A DNA stretch of 64,000 bases from Candidatus Leptovillus gracilis (lineage in GTDB: Bacteria > Chloroflexota > Anaerolineae > Promineifilales > Promineifilaceae), in the NCBI GenBank assembly GCA_016716065.1, contig JADJXA010000002.1:62001-126000 (forward strand), read 5' to 3'. The notes under the pieces are model-generated. The model made no database searches. It was not told the DNA's origin and saw only the letters and a program-made list of their open reading frames with translations. How positions within the stretch are numbered: position 1 is the first letter of the stretch; the number at the start of each line of letters is the position of its first letter. The position numbers were made by a program, and so were the translations under genes. Below, one piece after another: positions 58,354 through 64,000 of this stretch.

Positions 58354-60927
58354 ATGAGTGATCTGATTACCCTGACCATAGACGGCGTCGAAGTGAGTGT
58401 GCCCCCCGGCACGCAAATCGTAGACGCCGCTAAACGCATTGGCAACGACATCCCCGTCTTTTGCCACCACCCCAAGCTGGAACCGGTGGGCATGTGCCGC
58501 ATGTGCCTGGTGGAAGTGGGCCTGCCCGTGCGCGACCGCGCCACCGGCCAACCGCTGACCAACGCCGATGGCTCGCCGCAGTTGAATTTTGGCCGGGGCC
58601 TGCAAACCGCCTGCACCGTGCAAGTGGCGGAGGGCATGGTGGTGCGCACAGCGACCCCGGCGGTGCTGGAAGCGCGCAAATCGGTCATTGAATTTTTGCT
58701 CACCAGCCATCCGTTGGACTGCCCGATTTGCGACAAAGGGGGCGAATGCCCGCTGCAAAATCTGACGATGGAACATGGCGCGGGCCAGAGCCGGATGCAC
58801 TACACCGACAAGCTGAAGCTGGCGAAACACGTCCCTCTCGGCGAGTTGATCTACCTGGACCGCGAGCGCTGCATCCAGTGTGCGCGCTGCATTCGCTTCC
58901 AGGAAGAAGTGGTGGACGACCCGGTGATTCGCTTCCACAACCGGGGGCGCAGCCTGGAAATTGTTACCCTGTCTGACCCTGGGTTTGACAGTGTGTGGAG
59001 CGGCAATACGACCGATATTTGCCCGGTAGGGGCGCTGACGACGGCCGATTTCCGTTTTGGCGCACGGCCGTGGGAACTGACCCCCGTCGCCAGCATTTGC
59101 CCCCACTGCCCGGTGGGCTGCAATACCACCATGAGTACCCGGCGCGAGGCAGCGGCCAACGGCCGTACCGTCATCAAGCGCATCATGCCCCGGCAAAACG
59201 AAGCCGTCAACGAAATCTGGATATGCGACAAAGGGCGCTTTGCCCACCACTTCGCCGACGCCGCCGACCGTCTTCACAAACCGTTGATTCGTCAGAACGG
59301 CGAATTGGTGGAAGCCAGTTGGGATGAGGCGCTGGATTATGTGGCCGGCAAACTGCAACAAGACAGCCACGCGGTCGCCGGTTTGGCCGGTGACCACCTG
59401 AGCAACGAAGACCTTTTCTGGTTCCAACATCTCTTCCGTGATGGTTTGAAGAGCCAACATGTAGGTCTGGCTAAACCGCGCCTGGCCGGCGGTGACGTAA
59501 CCGCCCAGGTTGGTCTGGCCGGCGGCAGTAATCTAAAAGAGCTAGGCCGGGGCGACGCCATTTTGGTGGTTGCCACCGATTTACACGCCGAAGCGCCCGT
59601 CTGGTGGCTGCGAGTGAAGCAGGCCGCCGAGCGTGGCGTCACCCTGGTGGTGGTCAATGCCCGGCCAACGCGCCTGGACACATTCGCCGCCCACAGTCTG
59701 CACTATGAAGCGGGGCAGGCGTTGGCAACGGTGCAGCAGGTGGTGAATATGGCCAAGGTGGAGACGGAAACGGCCGTTTCCAACATGCTCGTCGCCGCGG
59801 CCACCGCCCTCATCAACGCCGATAATCTGGTGATTTTTTACGGCGCGGAAGGGCTGACCTACGACGAAACCGATGCCCTGGCGAAGCTGTTGGGCAATCT
59901 GCTGCTTCTGGAGAATGGGCACAAACACGCCGGCCGGGTGAATAACGGCCTGGTCCCGGTGTGGCCGCACAACAACACCCAGGGGGCCTGGGACATGGGC
60001 GTTCATCCCGCTTTGGGGCCGGGCTATAAGCCGGTGAAAGAAGCTGGACTGGACGCAGCGGCCGTCTATGCTGCTGTGGCCGACGGCCGTATGCGCGCCT
60101 TATTCCTCGCCGGGGCCGACCCGGTGGGCGATGGCCTGCTGCCCGACCGGGGCAAGCTGGATTTCCTGGTGGTGCAGGAATTGTTCCTGACCGAAACGGC
60201 CGCTCTGGCCGATGTGGTGCTGCCGGCGCAAAGTTGGGCCGAGCGCGAAGGTACTTATACCACCGGCGAACGCCGTGTGCAGCGCTATTACCCGGCCATC
60301 CCGGTGGTGGGCGAAAGCCGCCCAGACTGGCAGATTTTGGCCCAAATTGGCGAGCGGGTTGGGTTGGGCAAGCCACCTTTTGCCGCCAGCCTGGCGTTTA
60401 AGGATGCGGCCCGCGTTGTGACGCAGTACAAGGGCATGGATTACCGCACGCTGGCCCAGGTGGAAAAGCAGTGGCCGGACGTCGGTGGCGAAGACCTGTA
60501 TTATGGCGGCAACGCCTATGAAAATCGCTCCGGTCTGGGGCAGCAGTGGGCAGCGACGGCCGAAAAAGGGGCGGTAGCCCATTTTGATGTGCCCGCGCTG
60601 AAGAACACCCGGCAAGAGGGGTTGCAGGTGATGTGGACGGCCGTACTCTATGCCCCTGGTATCCTGCTCGATCAATCGTCGGTGCTTGCGCCGCGCATGG
60701 CCGCCCCGGCGCTGGCGCTGCACGCCGACGACGCGGCCCAGGCGGGCGTGGCCGATGGCGAGCTGGTGGTGGTGCTGGTGGATGGAACGGCCGTGCAAGC
60801 CACTGCCCACGTTCATGGCAGCACCCCGACCGGATTGGCGCTGCTATCTGGCGTAAACTGGTGGCCGGGAACGGCCGTAGCAGAGATTAAGAAAGTTGAA
60901 AGTTGGGAGTTGGTAGTTGATAGATAA
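58354..60927 (+). CDS. nuoG: NADH-quinone oxidoreductase subunit G (857 aa)
   Basis: NuoG carries several iron-sulfur clusters of the electron wire. The N-terminus has the 2Fe-2S ligands (CHHPKLEPVGMCRMC, then TACTVQVAEG), the His-ligated 4Fe-4S motif (HPLDCPICDKGGECPLQN) and CIQCARCIRF with DICPVGAL. A further set CPHCPVGC with a distant C (WICDKGRF) matches the extra N7 cluster of some lineages. A molybdopterin-like domain without catalytic motifs follows. The last 11 residues (KVESWELVVDR) are translated from a stutter repeat that continues beyond the stop, so the C-terminus is probably not functional. Confidence 0.94.
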   Translation: MSDLITLTIDGVEVSVPPGTQIVDAAKRIGNDIPVFCHHPKLEPVGMCRMCLVEVGLPVRDRATGQPLTNADGSPQLNFGRGLQTACTVQVAEGMVVRTATPAVLEARKSVIEFLLTSHPLDCPICDKGGECPLQNLTMEHGAGQSRMHYTDKLKLAKHVPLGELIYLDRERCIQCARCIRFQEEVVDDPVIRFHNRGRSLEIVTLSDPGFDSVWSGNTTDICPVGALTTADFRFGARPWELTPVASICPHCPVGCNTTMSTRREAAANGRTVIKRIMPRQNEAVNEIWICDKGRFAHHFADAADRLHKPLIRQNGELVEASWDEALDYVAGKLQQDSHAVAGLAGDHLSNEDLFWFQHLFRDGLKSQHVGLAKPRLAGGDVTAQVGLAGGSNLKELGRGDAILVVATDLHAEAPVWWLRVKQAAERGVTLVVVNARPTRLDTFAAHSLHYEAGQALATVQQVVNMAKVETETAVSNMLVAAATALINADNLVIFYGAEGLTYDETDALAKLLGNLLLLENGHKHAGRVNNGLVPVWPHNNTQGAWDMGVHPALGPGYKPVKEAGLDAAAVYAAVADGRMRALFLAGADPVGDGLLPDRGKLDFLVVQELFLTETAALADVVLPAQSWAEREGTYTTGERRVQRYYPAIPVVGESRPDWQILAQIGERVGLGKPPFAASLAFKDAARVVTQYKGMDYRTLAQVEKQWPDVGGEDLYYGGNAYENRSGLGQQWAATAEKGAVAHFDVPALKNTRQEGLQVMWTAVLYAPGILLDQSSVLAPRMAAPALALHADDAAQAGVADGELVVVLVDGTAVQATAHVHGSTPTGLALLSGVNWWPGTAVAEIKKVESWELVVDR

Positions 60928-60962
60928 CCAACCACTATCAACTCCCAACTTTCAACTATCAA
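60895..60962. repeat. GTTGAAAG/CTTTCAAC stutter palindrome over the nuoG end
   Basis: GTTGAAAGTTGGGAGTTG with a GTAGTTGATAG tail is repeated as its complement (CTATCAACTCCCAACTTTCAAC) 15 bp later. The element includes the nuoG stop codon and fills most of the nuoG-nuoH gap. Confidence 0.85.
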
Positions 60963-60981
60963 CTAACCCACAGAGGCTCAT

Positions 60982-62076
60982 ATGACACTTGGGCAAATCG
61001 CATTATGGGGCTTGGTTGTCGGCCTGGTCATGTCACTGGTGGTGATAACCGGCTTTGCCTACACCACCCTGCTCGAACGTAAAGTCCTGGCGCGAATGCA
61101 GGCGCGGGTGGGGCCAAATCGCGCCGGTTATATTCCCCTGCCAGGGCGCGGCAAACAAGAGAAGAAGCTCTTGGCCGGTTTCATGCAGCCGGCGGCCGAT
61201 GCCGTCAAGCTCTTCTTCAAAGAAGACCCCACGCCGGCTAAGGCCGATTGGCTGGTTTACAATCTGGCGCCCATGCTGGCCGTCATCCCGGCGATTTTGA
61301 TTCTGGGGGTGATTCCCTGGGCGGGTAAAATTCCTGGCCTGGTGCCTGAGCAGTATGATTACTTCGCCATCGTGCCCGGTTTGGATGTGGCTGCCTTGTT
61401 TGTGCTGGCGGTAACGTCTATTGGCGTGTATGGTGTGGTGTTGGCTGGCTGGGCTTCTAACAGCAAATATGCCGTGTTGGGCGGCATTCGCGCCTCGGCC
61501 CAGATGATCAGCTACGAACTGGCAATGTCTTTGTCGCTGCTGGTCCCGGTCATGATCGCCAATTCCATGGACCTGGGAGTGATTGTGGCGGCGCAGAAAG
61601 GCCAATGGTTCATCTTTTTGCAGCCGGTGGCCGCGATTGTCTTTTGTATTGCTGCGCTGGCTGAATTACAGCGCGCGCCCTTCGATTTGTTGGAAGCGGA
61701 GCAGGAATTATCGGCCGGGTTTAACGTGGAATATGCCGGGATGCGCTTTGGTATGTTTTTTATGGCCGAGTACATGAAGATGATCTCTTTCAGCGCCATC
61801 GCCGCCACCCTCTTTTTTGGCGGGTATCGCGGCCCGTTTGTGGATCAGGTCCCGGTGTTGGGCTTTGTATACCTGTTCATCAAAATTTTTATTGGCCTGT
61901 TTTTGATGATCTGGATTCGGGCCACCTTCCCACGCCTGCGCTATGACCAGTTGATGTTGTTTGGCTGGAAGGTACTGCTGCCTATTTCTGTCGTTAATTT
62001 CCTGGTGGTCGCTGTCTTCATCGTCCTGGCTGAAGAAGGTCTATTTGCGCCTATATTGAGCTTTTTTGGCTTTTGA
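60982..62076 (+). CDS. nuoH: NADH-quinone oxidoreductase subunit H
   Basis: NuoH couples the quinone site to the proton path. The 364-aa product has eight hydrophobic helices and the conserved loops ERKVLARMQARVGPNRAG, ISYELAMSLSLLVPVM and RAPFDLLEAEQELSAGFNVEY. It contains no ACGGCCGT, as in other strongly conserved genes of the window. Confidence 0.96.
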   Translation: MTLGQIALWGLVVGLVMSLVVITGFAYTTLLERKVLARMQARVGPNRAGYIPLPGRGKQEKKLLAGFMQPAADAVKLFFKEDPTPAKADWLVYNLAPMLAVIPAILILGVIPWAGKIPGLVPEQYDYFAIVPGLDVAALFVLAVTSIGVYGVVLAGWASNSKYAVLGGIRASAQMISYELAMSLSLLVPVMIANSMDLGVIVAAQKGQWFIFLQPVAAIVFCIAALAELQRAPFDLLEAEQELSAGFNVEYAGMRFGMFFMAEYMKMISFSAIAATLFFGGYRGPFVDQVPVLGFVYLFIKIFIGLFLMIWIRATFPRLRYDQLMLFGWKVLLPISVVNFLVVAVFIVLAEEGLFAPILSFFGF

Positions 62077-62182
62077 CCCGCGCGTAGGCGTAAGCCACCA
62101 TCGTTTGTGCAACACGGCATACGGATGACGGTTTACGAGATTACGGAACACGGAACACGAATCTACCTGCTGGAGAACCGTT

Positions 62183-62692
62183 ATGTTTGGAATGATTGCT
62201 GAACTGGCCAAAGGGATGGGGATCACGCTGAAGCACTTTTTTCAGACGCCTGTGACCATCCAATACCCGGACGTGCAGCGCCCGGTGCGCAACCGCTTTA
62301 AGGGGCGTCATGAACTAAAGCGGTACGACAATGGCCTGGAGAAGTGCATTGGCTGCTCTTTGTGCGCGGCGGCCTGCCCGGCCGACGCTATTTTTGTGGA
62401 AGCGGCGGAGAATACAGACGACGAGCGATACTCGCCGGGCGAGCGTTTTGCGCGGGTGTATGAAATCAACATGCTGCGCTGCATCTTTTGTGGCTACTGC
62501 GAAGATGCCTGCCCGACGGAGGCGATTGTGCTGGAACACAATTACGAGTTGAGTTTTTATGACCGGCAGAGCGCCATTTACACCAAAGATATGTTGATTG
62601 TGGATGTGCCCGTGAACGGCCGTCCGACGCCACAAGTTGTCGAACCCGGTGTTTTCACAAAGGCCATCCCAGAGATGGAGAATCCGGCGTGA
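62183..62692 (+). CDS. nuoI: NADH-quinone oxidoreductase subunit I
   Basis: NuoI carries two 4Fe-4S clusters (N6a, N6b). The 169-aa product has the two motifs CIGCSLCAAACPADAI and CIFCGYCEDACPTEAI. CTGGAGA precedes the ATG. The 106-bp gap before it is filled with ACGGAACACGG-type stutter sequence. Confidence 0.95.
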   Translation: MFGMIAELAKGMGITLKHFFQTPVTIQYPDVQRPVRNRFKGRHELKRYDNGLEKCIGCSLCAAACPADAIFVEAAENTDDERYSPGERFARVYEINMLRCIFCGYCEDACPTEAIVLEHNYELSFYDRQSAIYTKDMLIVDVPVNGRPTPQVVEPGVFTKAIPEMENPA

Positions 62693-62824
62693 TCCACAGG
62701 CTGTGTTCTGTGTCCTTTTGGTATTTCACCCTGAAGGTAGGAAGAATACGGAGATCAAACCTGTAAATACTCCGTGCCCGCCGCGTCTCCGTGGTAAGCA
62801 GTTACGAATTGAAGGCGATTTCAT

Positions 62825-63343
62825 ATGGGTAATCCGATCATTTTTCTTCTGCTGGCGATTGTAGCTATCGGTTCAGGGCTAGGCATGTTGACCAGCCGCA
62901 ATGCCGTCCACAGCGCCCTCTACCTGGTGCTGAACTTTGCCACGATTGGCATTTTTTACATCGTTTTGAACGCCCCGTTCATTGCGATGGTGCAGATTAC
63001 GGTGTATGCCGGAGCCATCATGGTGCTGTTCTTGTTTGTCATTATGCTGTTGGGCGCCGATCAATTGCAGGGTATCACAGACGTTCATGGCGGCGAGCGG
63101 TTTCATCGTGCTGCGGCTGGTCTGTTGGCGGCCGTTTTGCTCCTGACCACCGCTCTGCTCATCTTCCAGAGCGAAGCGCCCGCCGCGACGGCGCCGATGC
63201 TAGACAGCAGCCCTACCGCTCTGGGGCTGCGTCTGTTTGCTGGTTATGTCTTTCCCTTTCAAGTGACCGGCCTTCTGCTGTTGGCGGCCATGATTGGGGT
63301 GTTTATTTTTGGCAAAATCAAAAAGCGAGGTCAGGATGCCTGA
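62825..63343 (+). CDS. nuoJ: NADH-quinone oxidoreductase subunit J
   Basis: A membrane subunit of the proton arm. The 172-aa product has five helices with the conserved NAVHSALYLVLNFATIGIFYI and ITVYAGAIMVLFLFVIMLLG. It overlaps nuoK by 8 nt. Confidence 0.94.
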   Translation: MGNPIIFLLLAIVAIGSGLGMLTSRNAVHSALYLVLNFATIGIFYIVLNAPFIAMVQITVYAGAIMVLFLFVIMLLGADQLQGITDVHGGERFHRAAAGLLAAVLLLTTALLIFQSEAPAATAPMLDSSPTALGLRLFAGYVFPFQVTGLLLLAAMIGVFIFGKIKKRGQDA

Positions 63344-63644
63344 GGTCACGATTGATTGGTACATCGCGCTCAGCGTCATTTTGTTTACCATTGGCTCTCT
63401 GGGTGTTTTGCTGCGCCGCAACGCCATTATTATCTTCATGTCCATCGAGATGATGCTGAACTCGGCCAATCTGGCCTTTGTGGCCTTTGCCCGCCACCTC
63501 GGCGATCTGGATGGACAGGTGCTGGTGTTCTTTGTTATTACGGTGGCGGCGGCGGAAGTTGCCGTTGGGCTGGCGTTAGTCGTCGCCATTTTCCGCACCA
63601 GGAAGAGCATCAATATTGATGAAATGAATCTATTGAAGGGATAG
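63336..63644 (+). CDS. nuoK: NADH-quinone oxidoreductase subunit K
   Basis: The ATG at 63336 overlaps nuoJ and gives the normal 102 aa. Three helices and the conserved FMSIEMMLNSANLAFVAFA with two membrane glutamates in proton transfer (the second in AAAEVAVGLAL) are present. Confidence 0.95.
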   Translation: MPEVTIDWYIALSVILFTIGSLGVLLRRNAIIIFMSIEMMLNSANLAFVAFARHLGDLDGQVLVFFVITVAAAEVAVGLALVVAIFRTRKSINIDEMNLLKG

Positions 63645-63652
63645 CGCGATTA

Positions 63653-64000
63653 TGAATGCGTATGGATTAGCCCCTCTGCTGTTACTCTTCCCGGCCATTG
63701 GCGTGCTATTCAATGGGTTGGTGGGCCGTCGTTTTGTGGAGGCCGACGCCAAAATTGGCGAACGCTGGTCGGGTTGGTTTGCCAGCCTCATGGCGATCAG
63801 TTCGTTTGTGGTGGCCGTTTTGCTGTTTCTCGCGTTACGGGCCAATGAATTTCAGGCTGTGATTGTGCCGATTATGGATTGGATCTCCATCCCATCGGCT
63901 AACTTTCATGTCCCCTGGGCTATTCGTGTAGATACGCTGTCGGTGACGATGATGTTGGTGGTCAGCGGCGTTGGCTCGCTCATCCACATCTACGCCATCG
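63653..64000 (+). CDS. nuoL: NADH-quinone oxidoreductase subunit L (5' part)
   Basis: The ATG at 63653 starts a frame that runs off the window end (116 codons). NuoL is a large antiporter-like subunit. The visible part has two helices (LLLLFPAIGVLFNGLVG; SLMAISSFVVAVLLFLAL) and VPWAIRVDTLSVTMMLVVSGVGSLIHIYAI, the family hallmark. It continues the canonical order after nuoK. Confidence 0.93.

Noticed and set aside
57004..59460. An 818-aa open frame on the minus strand
   Set aside because: It is antisense to nuoF and nuoG, which carry all family motifs. It is a shadow of GC-rich codons, with histidine- and arginine-rich text and no domain.

Overview
The window looks like a bacterial chromosome of the phylum Chloroflexota (Anaerolineae/Ardenticatenia-like). 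This is inferred from gene content: a full-order nuo operon, a dnaG-rpoD pair, many STAND NTPase, WD40, SHOCT and DUF4097 proteins, an rtcB-archease pair with a translin-like gene, and high GC. No 16S gene is present, so the placement is not proven. The palindrome ACGGCCGT is massively over-represented: by eye I count close to 60 copies in the first 30 kb where about one is expected. It behaves like a genome-wide iterated octamer.

Positions 1 to about 17,000 are an accessory region that ends in a tRNA-Asp gene and is best read as an integrated mobilizable or conjugative element. It holds small unknown genes, a sigma-like protein, a HicA-HicB toxin-antitoxin pair and a lone DUF433 antitoxin. 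A transfer module follows: a ribbon-helix-helix (RHH) accessory protein, a very small HUH relaxase-like protein and a VirD4-type coupling ATPase. A replication and control module follows that: an RHH regulator, a DUF3854 primase-helicase with 9-bp iteron-like repeats, a small excisionase-like protein and a possible short RNA. Next comes an envelope/ATPase module of three membrane genes, and finally a large serine recombinase whose 3' end runs into the tRNA. No VirB4 or mating-pair gene is seen and the left attachment site is not visible, so the element probably extends left of the window.

Positions 17,000 to 34,300 are chromosomal. They carry a GT9 glycosyltransferase, ComEA, RtcB with archease, DUF3467 with a translin-like protein, small housekeeping genes, an ABC-2 exporter cluster with two accessory membrane proteins, and TypA.

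Positions 34,600 to 43,250 are a minus-strand operon: an effector-associated-domain protein (frameshifted) and two membrane-anchored nSTAND1 NTPases, one ending in an FGE-sulfatase domain and one in 14 WD40 repeats. A near-consensus promoter precedes it. It looks like a conflict or signalling system. Positions 43,280 to 47,950 are a second minus-strand operon of DUF4097, DUF2089, SHOCT-like and GNAT proteins, in which four neighbours share one short helical module. It is driven by a TTGACA/TATGAT promoter with operator-like repeats.

Positions 48,100 to 64,000 carry a BaiN/HI0933-like flavoprotein, dnaG, rpoD and nuoA to nuoL (the last cut by the window end). Intergenic spaces hold several families of palindromic or stuttering low-complexity repeats, including two concentric nested palindromes.
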